From CAVYXZ01 sp963772595 (GTDB taxonomy: Bacteria > Chloroflexota > Anaerolineae > Aggregatilineales > Phototrophicaceae): 64,000 nt of DNA. The stretch spans positions 1-64,000 of the forward strand of contig CAVYXZ010000003.1 of the NCBI GenBank assembly GCA_963772595.1, read 5' to 3'. Positions 1 through 11,029 of this stretch are shown one piece after another; the first letter of the stretch is position 1; the number at the start of each line of letters is the position of its first letter. The notes beneath the pieces were generated by a model, which saw only the letters and a program-made list of their open reading frames with translations, searched no databases and had not been told where the DNA came from. The position numbers and the translations under genes were made by a program.

Positions 1-2164
1 CAGGTTATCGCTGTCCACTGGCAGCACGGCAATATTGCTCAGTCCGGCATCTTGACTGACGATAGCCTGCGGTGAGACCGCAACCTGGCCCGCCCGCAGC
101 GGTTCATGCGAGTCGAGGTCGAAAATCGGCGCAATGTGGAAAATCTGCTCCAATGTGTGCGAATCGCTATCCTCACCGCGAATCAGGTCGCTGAGTATCC
201 AGTAGCCCGGCTTGATGTAGAAGATCGCCCGGCGATGGCTGAAGCCCTCGGTCACGACGTCACTCTCTTTGAGCCAGGTGTCGCGGTAGGGATCCGGGGC
301 GTAACCTTCCAGATACTCACTGCTGACGAAATCGAAGGCTGGGCGGCTGAGCCACTCGTTGCGGCCCTGGGTACTCAGGCGCGCTTCGGGACGATAGCGC
401 CGGGCCTGGCCCATACCGTCGATCATAACGACGTTGTGTGCCCGCGAGGACTTGAAGTAATGCGTCTGCTCGGTCCAGGCGTAGCTGTAGATATTCGGAT
501 CGCCGATCAGCAATCGTCCGCCCGCATAAATCACAAAGTTGAGCTTGTCCTCATGCTGGTGGGATGCGCCCCAGGCCGCGCCATCAAAATGCAGATACTG
601 CGCGTCCTCGCCCCAGCGGTCACGCATCACATACAGACCCGCCGACTCCCAGGCGTGTGAGGTCTGCGCGGGAGCCTGACCCGCTGCGCCATTGCTCGCG
701 CCCCAGCGGAAATCCTCGCGGTCATAGACTGCGGCTGCCGCTTCCAGCAGTGGGGCCGGATAGATCGGGTTCGGGTTGCAGTCGTTGAAAGTCGGCAGGG
801 TGTGGTTGGGCTGCTGCGCATAGAGGTACATCTCGTGCGCCCGCTCGACCAGCCCGACATAATCCGCCGGAAGGTCAACCCCGCGCGCATGGGCCGCCTG
901 CACCACCGCGAAAATCGAGACGGTCGGGAAAACGTGATAGCCATGCGTCAGCTCGAACTGGAAGCCGTCGTCATAATAGGCGAAGCTGTTGATCCACTGC
1001 AAACGCCGCAGCGCGATTCGCAGGTAAGCATCGGCCAGGGTCAGTTCGGGCGAACACAGGGCCGCGACGGCCAGCCCCGCCGCCTCGACTTGATACCAGT
1101 TGTTGGCGCCACCGCAGTAGGCCAGCGCATAGCGGATGTGATCCAATCGGGAACGGGCCAGCATGGCGTGAGTTGCCGCGTCGAAGGCGTCCGCCTGACC
1201 CAGCAGCGCAGTGGCACCGGGCCACATGTTGCACTGGCGGTTGCCGACCTCCAGCGTGCGCCAGGGGCCTAGATACTGCTTGTGATTGGGCAGTGGGTTG
1301 AGCGAATAGAAGGACCACAGCAGCCGCGCTGCGTTTTCGGCATATTTCGTGTCGCCCGTCTGGGCATAGACCTGCCCCAGGTTACGGATGAAGGAATGTG
1401 CGTTCAGGCTGACCGTCGATTCCTTGTCATCGAAGAGGCGCAGGTTCCAGTCGATCTCATCGCCGAACTGGTGCCGCACCAGCATGTGCGCCCGCAGAGT
1501 CAGCAGATTCTCGCAGGCCATATCCGCTTCTTCTTTGTCGCCACCCATGAAGTCAATCGAGCGCAGATTCTGCTGCCAAGCGCGGCTGCGCATCAGCTCG
1601 CCGACCTGCTCTACCGGGACCGGGGCGCTCATATGGGCAGGATAGTCAGCTTCGGTCACTTGCAGGCGCTCCGCACGGGAATGATCCAACAGACGGCCCC
1701 ACATGCGCTCGCGCAGGGTAATCAGGTCCGCCAGCACTGGCGCGTTCAAGCTCGTCCGCCACCTGACAGACCGCCAGCAGACAGCGCGCCAGCATCGTAT
1801 CGCTGAGGGCCGCCTTACGTTCATGCGCCTCAGTCGCCAGCCGGGCGCTCCCGGTCAGCCGCCACAGAGACGCCTCCGGGTGATCGACCAGATAACCACA
1901 CAGCGCAAGCGCGGTCCCGTTGAGCAGCAGCGCATCGGGGAAGACGTGCGCGCCATAACCCTCGTTGCAGAAAGCCAGCAGATAATCCGCTGCGGCCAGC
2001 AGCATCTCGCTCGACCGGTCGTCGTCCAGCAGCAGGCCAAGCGTCACGCGCGCGGCGTGATCCATGTTCCAGTCAGTATCGCGCTCCCAGGGCAGGATCT
2101 CCGGCGGCAGCGCAGCGGGCGGCGGCGCGATATAGTCACGTAGAGGTTCAAGCAGTTTATTCAT
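1..2164 (-). CDS. Heparinase II/III-like polysaccharide lyase, frameshifted, 3' end outside window
   Basis: About 720 codons are visible. The N-terminal half is an alpha-helical toroid-like region. The C-terminal part carries the heparinase II/III signature: a GASHQHEDKLNF stretch near 550, then IYAGGRLLIGDPNIYSY and a beta-rich tail (FYIKPGYWILSDLIRGED). The family cleaves acidic polysaccharides by beta-elimination and is usually exported or periplasmic, but no signal peptide is seen at this start. The start at 2164 (MNKLLEPLRDY) follows an AAAAGG. The frame used from 2164 stops making sense at about 1744; removing one base there joins ELE to APVLADLITLRERMW and opens the frame to position 1. 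The gene may be intact in the organism. The true C-terminus lies beyond the left edge. Confidence 0.75.
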
Positions 2165-2219
2165 GATGTCAAACCTTTTGAATGCTGGATAAATGGCTAA
2201 AATTTCTTGCGGTGGCGGT

Positions 2220-2374
2220 TCACATATAGGGTTCTCGTGCCAGATTGCTCAACAGGGGCGTGAAGTGCTTCAGGTTGCGGCGAGGAAGACGACTGCCCTG
2301 TCACGCGCCACTTTATTGGGCACATGACGACGCAGCAAATCAATCAGAATGGACGTGTCTAGGATAGCGTCCAA
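2220..2374 (-). pseudogene. Remnant of a VapC-like PIN-domain toxin with internal deletion
   Basis: A TTG at 2374, overlapping the last codons of the upstream antitoxin, opens a frame reading LDAILDTSILIDLLRRH. This is the classic first strand of a PIN ribonuclease, with its first acidic metal ligand. The frame ends at 2270 after 34 residues. In another frame the same stretch continues as RRNLKHFTPLLSNLAREPYM and stops at 2220, which resembles a VapC C-terminus (NLKHF). The middle of the fold, roughly 80 residues with the remaining acidic ligands, is missing. I infer an internal deletion plus loss of frame, so the toxin should be inactive. Confidence 0.7.
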
Positions 2375-2553
2375 CGGGCATTACGCTCCTGTTCCTCGCG
2401 TCGAAGTGTATCAACATAGTCGGCACTGTGTGGACTGTCATCGCGTGCCACGTTCAGAATCAATTCAAAATTCTCGTTGGGCAAATCATCAGGCAGGTCA
2501 AAGTCCAACTCGCCTGATGACCTCAGCACTGCTTTCACCCGAATCGTTACCAT
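2359..2553 (-). CDS. Small antitoxin-like protein (VapB role) upstream of toxin remnant
   Basis: This 64-residue acidic protein begins MVTIRVKAVLRSSGELDFDL and ends in a charged helix (DYVDTLRREEQERNARW). Its length, its C-terminal charged tail and a stop that overlaps the TTG of the PIN-domain remnant fit the antitoxin of a VapBC-type pair. In that role it would bind the toxin through the C-terminal tail and the operator DNA through the N-terminal strand. I did not recognise a precise DNA-binding family. The longer reading frame from 2634 adds residues of poor composition, so the ATG at 2553 is preferred. With the toxin broken, the antitoxin is probably a relic or acts in trans. Confidence 0.6.
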   Translation of the reverse strand: MVTIRVKAVLRSSGELDFDLPDDLPNENFELILNVARDDSPHSADYVDTLRREEQERNARWTLS

Positions 2554-2608
2554 AACCCATATGCCCCACACACCTGACGGTCTAATTGTAGCATCGTCCT
2601 CTGGTCCC

Positions 2609-3676
2609 TTACAGGCAGTCGGTCCCCCAGGCAAAAGAGTCGAGGTTGGGGGCCGTCACCACATTGCGCGGCGTGTCCCGCTGAATGTCCATCCAGTAGA
2701 GGGTGTTGGGCCGCTCATAAGTGGTGAAGCTGATGACATTGCCGGGCGGCAGCAGTGCCTGCGCAAACACCCCTTCGCGGAAGCTGGTGGTCAGGTTGCG
2801 CACCGCACCGGTATCCAGGTCGATTTCATCGAGGTCGCTGGCGGTGGAATACAGCAACCGGTCCCCGCTAGCAGTCAGCGCAGGCGGCCCTAGCGTGACG
2901 ATACGATCAGCCAGCCGGTGCAGCATATCGCTGCCGCTGTCCAGCAAATCCAGCGCGTATTCCGGCCCGCCGGTGTACTGGCGCGTCAGCACGATCCGGT
3001 CATCGGGCAGCCAGTAGAGCCAGTAGGGGCGTCGTGGGCCTGGATCGTCATAAGAAAAGGCAAAGGCGGCCCGTTAACTCACCGCACCCGTCGTCACGTC
3101 CGCTGCATCAAGCAGCCAGCGTTCGCCGTTGGACGGCGCATCCGGGGCCTGCGTGGTGAAGGCAAGCTGCTGGCTGTCCGGCGACCAGGCGACCGGCAGA
3201 TCAAAGTGCGAGTCGGCGTCGAGCGTCAGGAGAGTTTCGCCCGCCGTGTTCATGATGACCAGCCCGGCCAGTTGGGTCCGCAGGGCGATATAACGGCCAT
3301 CTGGCGACCAGACGGCGTGATAAGCATGATAAGGGTCCGCCTCGGCCAGCAGCTGCGTCTCGCCGGTCGCCAGAGTCAGCAGCTTGAGCTGGATGCTGCG
3401 CGTATCGAACTGCTCGGCAATGTAGATCAGATAGCGGCCATCCGGCGACCAGACCGGATCATAATCATCGGCATTGGCCTCATTGCTCAGATTGCGCAGG
3501 TCGCGCGCGCTTTCGGTTGAGAGGTAGATTTCGCGGCTGCCTTCGTCGCGGATCACCAGTGCCAGCAGCCAGTCACAGGCTCTGGCCTGGGTGACGAAGT
3601 AGATCGACGCCGTGCCTAACAGGGCGGCCAACAGCACCAGCGCAACAACGCGAGGATAGAACCGCAGCCTGCCCAT
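2609..3676 (-). CDS. Membrane-anchored TolB/PD40-type beta-propeller protein, interrupted by an in-frame TAA
   Basis: An N-terminal transmembrane segment (about residues 9-30) is followed by repeats with WSPDGRY and WSPDSQQ motifs, the PD40/WD40-like signature of TolB-type propellers. The protein would face outward and bind ligands or partners; no catalytic motif is seen. A TAA at 3074-3076 ends the frame after 200 residues. The same frame then continues without a gap (RAAFAFSYDDPGPRRPYWLYW and further propeller sequence) to 2609. Unlike the other breaks in this window this is a substitution, not an insertion. It is either a real nonsense mutation or a base error. The ATG at 3676 abuts the stop of sua5, so the two are probably cotranscribed. 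Confidence 0.7.
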
Positions 3677-4738
3677 CTATACACTTATCACCCGGCCTTC
3701 AGCAGCACGCAGCAGCCGGTCGTTGACGCTCGCGCCGAGACCTGCCGGAACCATCTGCCGGACCAGCAGCACATCGACGTGCGCGGCATCCAGCGCGCGC
3801 AGCCCGGCGAAGAGATTGTGCGCTACCTGGACCGGGTCGGATTCCGGGCCGAGCGTCACCACCTGAACCCCCAGCGAGGCGAAATAGGCCGCGTCATCAT
3901 CCAGTGCCAGCACGCCAACTCGCCGTCCTGCCGCCAGATGATCCAGCACGCCTTGACGCATCGCGTCCAGCGCTGCCTGGGCTTCACCCGCGAAGAGCAG
4001 CACCTCGGCCAGCGGCGAATAATGCTTCGACATCATCCCCGGTGAAGCAGGCCGTGCCAATTCATCATCGACCGCTACCAGATCATGAACTGATTGCAGC
4101 ACCGGGATGAAGGGACGCAGCGCCTCGGTAGGGGTTCCGCCAGGGCGCAGCAGCACCGGCGGCGTCTGAGTCAGGTCGAGTACGGTCAATTCGAGACCGA
4201 TAGGTGTGGCCCCGGCATCCAGGATGAGGTCTACTCGTCCGGCCAGATCAGCCAGGACGTGCTGGGCGGTGGTGGCGCTGGGGCGCGTGAAGCGGTTGGC
4301 GCTGGGGGCCGCGACGGGCCGTTCGGCAGCAGCGATCAGGGCATGAGCGACTGGGTGCGAGGGCATTCGCAGCGCGACGGTATCACGTCCCAACGATACG
4401 TCAGGAGGCACCTGCGGGTGACGCCGCAGCACCAGTGTCAGCGGGCCGGGCCAGAACCGCGCGATCAACTGACGCGCCAGGTCAGGCACGTCGACCGCCA
4501 CCTGCTCAAGCTGGCTGTCCCCGGAAAGGTGGACGATCAGCGGATTGTTGGCCGGGCGCTCTTTGGCCGCGTAAATACGACGGATCGCCGCCGCATCGAG
4601 GGCGTTCGCCCCCAGGCCGTAGACAGTCTCAGTCGGGAAAGCAACGAGTTTGCCCGCGCGCAGCAGTTCCGCCGCCTGCCGGATGGCTGCCTCATCCGGC
4701 GCGTTGGGATCAATTTGCAGAATCTGGGTCTCAATCAT
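3677..4738 (-). CDS. sua5: L-threonylcarbamoyladenylate synthase, long Sua5 form
   Basis: This cytosolic enzyme makes threonylcarbamoyl-AMP from threonine, bicarbonate and ATP, the first step of the t6A37 tRNA modification. The 353 residues include an N-terminal YrdC-type domain with FPTETVYGLGANA near 34, KERPANNPLIVHL near 59 and the SANRFTRPSAT motif. The linker SPGMMSKHYSPLAE and a C-terminal Sua5 domain mark the long Sua5 type rather than short TsaC. The stop directly abuts the propeller gene. The gene is divergent from the three-paralogue block starting at 4838. No other t6A gene is in the window. Confidence 0.93.
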   Translation of the reverse strand: MIETQILQIDPNAPDEAAIRQAAELLRAGKLVAFPTETVYGLGANALDAAAIRRIYAAKERPANNPLIVHLSGDSQLEQVAVDVPDLARQLIARFWPGPLTLVLRRHPQVPPDVSLGRDTVALRMPSHPVAHALIAAAERPVAAPSANRFTRPSATTAQHVLADLAGRVDLILDAGATPIGLELTVLDLTQTPPVLLRPGGTPTEALRPFIPVLQSVHDLVAVDDELARPASPGMMSKHYSPLAEVLLFAGEAQAALDAMRQGVLDHLAAGRRVGVLALDDDAAYFASLGVQVVTLGPESDPVQVAHNLFAGLRALDAAHVDVLLVRQMVPAGLGASVNDRLLRAAEGRVISV

Positions 4739-4837
4739 AGATCAATATTAACGAGAAGTTCACAAGAGCCAAAGGTTTTGGGTCGCAATGCAGCATTAAA
4801 ATAGTATTAAAGATGATGAGGAAATGGAGGCTGTCTT

Positions 4838-5446
4838 ATGTATCCTGACATTCTTGGCTTCTTGACAGGCGGCCCACGTTACAATTTGAGTGTCGTGCAG
4901 TTTGCGTTGGCAACCCGTCCGCGTGTCGTGCACGCCGGGCGGCCCTTTGAAGCCATTTTGCTGGTCCAGAATGCATCGGATGTGGACGTTGATATTACCG
5001 CCATGCTGCAATTACCCAAAAAAGATGCGAAAGGCCAGCCTGACCGCTTCAAAGCCAAAGCGCAGCGGCTGGTGATCGGTCTGCAACCGGCAGAGGTCGG
5101 CTACCTCAAGCTGCCCATTATGTGCGACCGCACCACCGCCATTCAGGAAGGCTACGAACTGGGCGTCTCGGTGAAGGTCAAGCCGTTGAGCCGCCCGCAG
5201 CGCATCCGTCCTGCCGAAGGCAGCGGCTCGATTGCGCAGCTCCGGCCAGAGTGCCACGAAGACATGAAAGAACTGCAAAAACTGGTCTTTTCGGTCGAGA
5301 AATCCTTCGGCCTGGGCAGCGTCCTCCAGACGACGTTCAGCGTCATGTCAGGCAAAATAGGCCGCCTGGCGGATCTCAGCCCCGGTTGGGTCAGCTTGTG
5401 GGCTATCGAAAACGCGCGGAATACCCTGGAGCTTAACGCCGTTTAG
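4838..5446 (+). CDS. Unrecognised family, paralogue 1, short form (N-terminal domain only)
   Basis: The 202 residues begin MYPDILGFLTGG and share with the two following genes a roughly 190-residue domain: YPDxLGxxTGGxR, ILLVQN, a strand-rich segment with LPKKD, and LQPAEVGYL. The composition suggests an all-beta, possibly immunoglobulin-like fold, but this is only a guess. The two downstream paralogues continue after a shared SLW motif with about 240 helical residues; this one ends 17 residues after SLW. No continuation was found in any frame before the next gene. A GGAGG at about 4825 supports the start. I cannot name a function. Confidence 0.8.
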   Translation: MYPDILGFLTGGPRYNLSVVQFALATRPRVVHAGRPFEAILLVQNASDVDVDITAMLQLPKKDAKGQPDRFKAKAQRLVIGLQPAEVGYLKLPIMCDRTTAIQEGYELGVSVKVKPLSRPQRIRPAEGSGSIAQLRPECHEDMKELQKLVFSVEKSFGLGSVLQTTFSVMSGKIGRLADLSPGWVSLWAIENARNTLELNAV

Positions 5447-5487
5447 CCGCTGAATACCCGTTTTCGCCAGCCAGTCCCTGACTGGTG

Positions 5488-5493
5488 TATACT
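5488..5493 (+). promoter_or_regulatory. Possible -10 element for paralogue 2
   Basis: TATACT lies 25 bases before the ATG at 5519 in the short gap after paralogue 1. No convincing -35 hexamer is present. If it is used, transcription would start near 5500. That argues against the GTG at 5498 as start codon and for the ATG at 5519. Confidence 0.35.
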
Positions 5494-5518
5494 GTTTGTG
5501 GGCGAGAACGGACAGCGT

Positions 5519-6847
5519 ATGAATCACTATCCTGATATTCTCGGTTATGTGACAGGGGGCAAGCGCGTTTCGCTGAAGGCAGCACAGCTTGCGCTCGCCG
5601 TTGGACCACGCAGTGTGAACGCAGGCGGGCTTTTCCAGGGGCTGCTGCTGGTCCAGAACACGACCAACGCCCACGTCGATCTCAGCGTCTCATTAAACCT
5701 CCCTGCCAGAGATACCAAAAAACAGCCTGACCGCTTCACTACCCCGGATACCCGGACAACTCTGCGGCTGCGGCCCGGTGAGGTCGGCTATCTGGCGCTG
5801 CCTCTGCGCTGTGCTGCGGATACCGCCAGCGGCAGTTACAAACTGGGCGTCGTGGTGACGGCTCAGGCCCTGACCCAGGGCCGCAGTCTGCGCCCCTACG
5901 AGAAAGATGGCCCCGCACCGGACCTCGACCAGATCGCCCCTGAGCATCGCAGCAGCCTGGAGAAACTGCGCAAACTCACATTCTCGACGACGACCAAAGG
6001 GCTTGCGCTGCGCGGAGTCGAGCTGGAAGCGCCCTTCACCGTCACTTCAGGACCAGCCGCCGAGGCCGCTCCCATGCCGCAGGCCGCTCGCTTCACCAGC
6101 CTGTGGAACCTGGCCGAAGAAGGCACCGCGCACATGCTCCTGGCACATTACCGGGGCCTGATCGAGAAGCGGTTGTTCCCGCGTCTGAGCAACGACACAG
6201 TTTACCGGGGCCTCTTCGACGCCACGATGCTGCGCTTCAAGGCCGCAGACTATCCCCTCGACCCGATTGAAGCCGCCTTTATCACTAAAATGCTGGCCCT
6301 GGTCGTGTTTATGGCCCAGCCTTCCGACGATCAATATGACTATCTGGGCAGCCAGCAGTTCAACGTGGCGGTGCTTTTCAAGCATCCATTGCCCCCGGAA
6401 ATTAATCTGCCGCGCTGGTTTGATGGATTAATCCGGGCCATCGCGTATAATGAACAGGTAGCGGATGATCCCATTCCGGTCCTCTGCGGCAAGCTGTATG
6501 AGGCGCTGCTGCGCGATACCCTACCTTTCGCCTTTGCCATCATCAGCAAGACGACCGGCGAAGATATGGGAACGGAGGAGGAAATCCGCCTGTATAGTGA
6601 TAATTATCTGAAGCTGCTGCAAGGCCATATGGATTTCGGCCATAGCTATCTGCCACTCGTACTTGGAGGCATAATCGTTTTCGACCGGGTGATTGCCAGC
6701 GACGAGGTGCTGGAAGACACCCTGCGTGGGATGAGTGACGTGCTGCTGGCGCGCGAGGCGGAATGGACAGAAGACAATGACCTGGTCTTTTTGCTGGCAA
6801 AAGAGTTGGCTAACCGCTCACTGCGATTGTTTGGGTATCAAATATGA
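5519..6847 (+). CDS. Unrecognised family, paralogue 2, full-length
   Basis: The 442 residues begin MNHYPDILGYVTGGKRV; the alignment with the neighbouring paralogues sets this start. The N-terminal domain has LLLVQNTTNAHVDL, LPARD and LRLRPGEVGYLALP. After SLWNLAEEGTAHMLLAHYRG comes an alpha-helical C-terminal domain of about 240 residues, with YRGLFDATMLRFK, a YLPLVLGG motif near the end, and no obvious catalytic triad. No signal peptide or clear membrane helix is present, so it is probably cytosolic. It overlaps the next gene by ATGA, so the two are translationally coupled. No known function is recognised. Confidence 0.85.
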   Translation: MNHYPDILGYVTGGKRVSLKAAQLALAVGPRSVNAGGLFQGLLLVQNTTNAHVDLSVSLNLPARDTKKQPDRFTTPDTRTTLRLRPGEVGYLALPLRCAADTASGSYKLGVVVTAQALTQGRSLRPYEKDGPAPDLDQIAPEHRSSLEKLRKLTFSTTTKGLALRGVELEAPFTVTSGPAAEAAPMPQAARFTSLWNLAEEGTAHMLLAHYRGLIEKRLFPRLSNDTVYRGLFDATMLRFKAADYPLDPIEAAFITKMLALVVFMAQPSDDQYDYLGSQQFNVAVLFKHPLPPEINLPRWFDGLIRAIAYNEQVADDPIPVLCGKLYEALLRDTLPFAFAIISKTTGEDMGTEEEIRLYSDNYLKLLQGHMDFGHSYLPLVLGGIIVFDRVIASDEVLEDTLRGMSDVLLAREAEWTEDNDLVFLLAKELANRSLRLFGYQI

Positions 6848-8124
6848 GTGACTTTAAGTTCGGTCTCATGTACCCGGATGTCCTGGGGGCGATTACCGGG
6901 GGCACGCGCATCAACATGGAACAGCTCCAGTGCGCCCTGGGGATTTTTCCATCGCAGACTTTTCTCAACCAGCCGGTCGAAATCGTCCTGATTCTCCAGA
7001 ACATGGTGGATCAGATGATGCAGGTGAAAGTCGCCATTCAGGTCCCCAAAGAAGACAAGCAGGGCAAGCCAGTCGTGATTGACGTGCCCAAGCGCATGGT
7101 CACGGTCGGGCTGCGTCCCGGCGAGGTCGGCGTGGTGCGCACCCCCCTGCTGCCCAAGCCGCCCACTGTCGGTGGCAACCGCCTGCCGATTCGGGTCGCC
7201 GTGCGCTACCGTACCGCCCGGCCCGGCAACCGCGTGCGGCCATTTAACGGCGGTCCCCCGCCCAGCATTCTGGGTATTTCAGCCTTCAAGCTGCAAGTGC
7301 TGCGTGATGTCAAATTCTCCGCCGAGACCTGGCTGAATTCCAACGACATCCTGACGACCTATTTCGACGTTGCCAACCGGGTCATGCCGGATATTCCGCT
7401 CAACCTCCAGGCCCGCTACGAATCGCTGTGGACCCACGAGGAAATGGACTTCGATTACGAAATGACCGAAGACCGCATTATGGATGCGCGCCGGGTCGCC
7501 AACAGCTTCACGCGCACGGCGGTCTATCACAGTCTGTTAGAGGCGGTGGAGGAGCGTTTCGCCCAGCGCGGTATGCCGCTGCACCCTGGCGAAGCTATCG
7601 CCATCGCCAAGATGATGACCTACACGGTCGATGAAGGTCTGGATTTGGAACCGGGCTTCGATATGCAGGAAAGCCAGTGGTTCAAGACGCTGTGCCAGGT
7701 GCTGGCCTATGATGAAAATCTGGAAGACCTGGACAAGGGCGAACTGGTGGTCAACTACCTGTTCGAGGCCGCCCTCTTCGATGCCATCCTGCTGGGTTTC
7801 GGCGTGATCGAGCCGCGCGTCACCGAAGATCTGGGCGACGACGCCGAACGCCGCAACTACGCCTATCAGATCCTGAACTGGTTCGCCGGGCAGGGTGAGG
7901 CCGATCCTGGCTACATCTATCTGCCGCTGGCGATGGGTGCCGTGCTGATTAACGAGCTGGCGAACGTCAAGCCGGACAACCCCTGGACCATGCTGAAGCT
8001 GCTGCGCGAGGCGCTGCGCGGTCGTAAGCGGCTGTTTGCCGGTGAAGGCGTCTTCAGGATGACCGAACAACTGATCCGCGTGGGTGAAGAAGGGCTGCGC
8101 CGCTCCCGGATTCCGCCGCCTTAA
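6844..8124 (+). CDS. Unrecognised family, paralogue 3, full-length
   Basis: The 426 residues begin MSDFKFGLMYPDVLGAITGG and repeat the pattern of the upstream gene: the N-terminal domain (IVLILQN, VPKED, GLRPGEVGVV), then SLWTHEEMDFDYEM and a helical C-terminal domain (YHSLLEAVEERFAQRG, YIYLPLAMGAVLINELANV). The shared C-terminal pattern YxYLPLxxGxxxxxE may mark a binding site. It looks cytosolic. It overlaps the preceding stop by four bases and precedes a ClpC-like gene in the same direction. An adaptor or substrate link with the Clp ATPase is conceivable, but nothing in the sequence proves it. Confidence 0.85.
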   Translation: MSDFKFGLMYPDVLGAITGGTRINMEQLQCALGIFPSQTFLNQPVEIVLILQNMVDQMMQVKVAIQVPKEDKQGKPVVIDVPKRMVTVGLRPGEVGVVRTPLLPKPPTVGGNRLPIRVAVRYRTARPGNRVRPFNGGPPPSILGISAFKLQVLRDVKFSAETWLNSNDILTTYFDVANRVMPDIPLNLQARYESLWTHEEMDFDYEMTEDRIMDARRVANSFTRTAVYHSLLEAVEERFAQRGMPLHPGEAIAIAKMMTYTVDEGLDLEPGFDMQESQWFKTLCQVLAYDENLEDLDKGELVVNYLFEAALFDAILLGFGVIEPRVTEDLGDDAERRNYAYQILNWFAGQGEADPGYIYLPLAMGAVLINELANVKPDNPWTMLKLLREALRGRKRLFAGEGVFRMTEQLIRVGEEGLRRSRIPPP

Positions 8125-8194
8125 GCAATTTCTTGCGTTCCGCCAACACAATTTTTACACCCGTATCGTACACTGGATGGCAGAGGCCCCTCAA

Positions 8195-8225
8195 TTGGCC
8201 TTCATTGTTCCCTTTCCGGTACAAT
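8195..8225 (+). promoter_or_regulatory. Possible promoter of the first clpC-like gene
   Basis: TTGGCC and TACAAT are separated by 19 bases, about 50 bases upstream of the start at 8276. The spacing is long and the -35 weak. The 150-base gap after paralogue 3 holds nothing else I recognise, and no CIRCE or CtsR-type repeat. Confidence 0.35.
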
Positions 8226-8275
8226 AGAAGCGTCCGACAGGGCAGATAAATTATCAGTAGTGAGGACGACACTCC

Positions 8276-10766
<2,491 letters not shown>

Positions 10767-10786
10767 GATCCGTGAGCTTCACCTGA

Positions 10787-10819
10787 CCCCCTCTCCGGCT
10801 GTACCATGCGGGGAGGGGG
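10787..10819. terminator. GC-rich hairpin after first clpC
   Basis: CCCCCTCTCC pairs with GGGGAGGGGG (ten pairs, one wobble) across a 13-base loop, 20 bases after the clpC stop. No T-run follows. It may be a weak terminator or an mRNA end stabiliser. A related hairpin sits at 46831. Confidence 0.4.
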
Positions 10820-10964
10820 AGCAAATCGGTTCACGACGGCCCTTGAAAGTCCCTTCATCATTGATACGGATAAAACCGCGTAAAACAGGGGGTGTATACT
10901 GCCCGGCACTGTAATAGCGCACTGACCAAATTTCCAAATACCAGACCACCGGGCAAGTTACCGT

Positions 10965-10992
10965 TTGATTTTCGCCTTTGCTTAGTTATAAT
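10965..10992 (+). promoter_or_regulatory. Sigma-70 type promoter of the S1-domain gene
   Basis: TTGATT, a 16-base spacer and a perfect TATAAT place the transcription start near 11000. This rules out the upstream ATG at 10892 and supports the ATG at 11030, which is preceded by GGGGAG. Confidence 0.8.
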
Positions 10993-11029
10993 CGGCTTCG
11001 TACCCAATGTTCGGGGAGAGCATGTTTTT

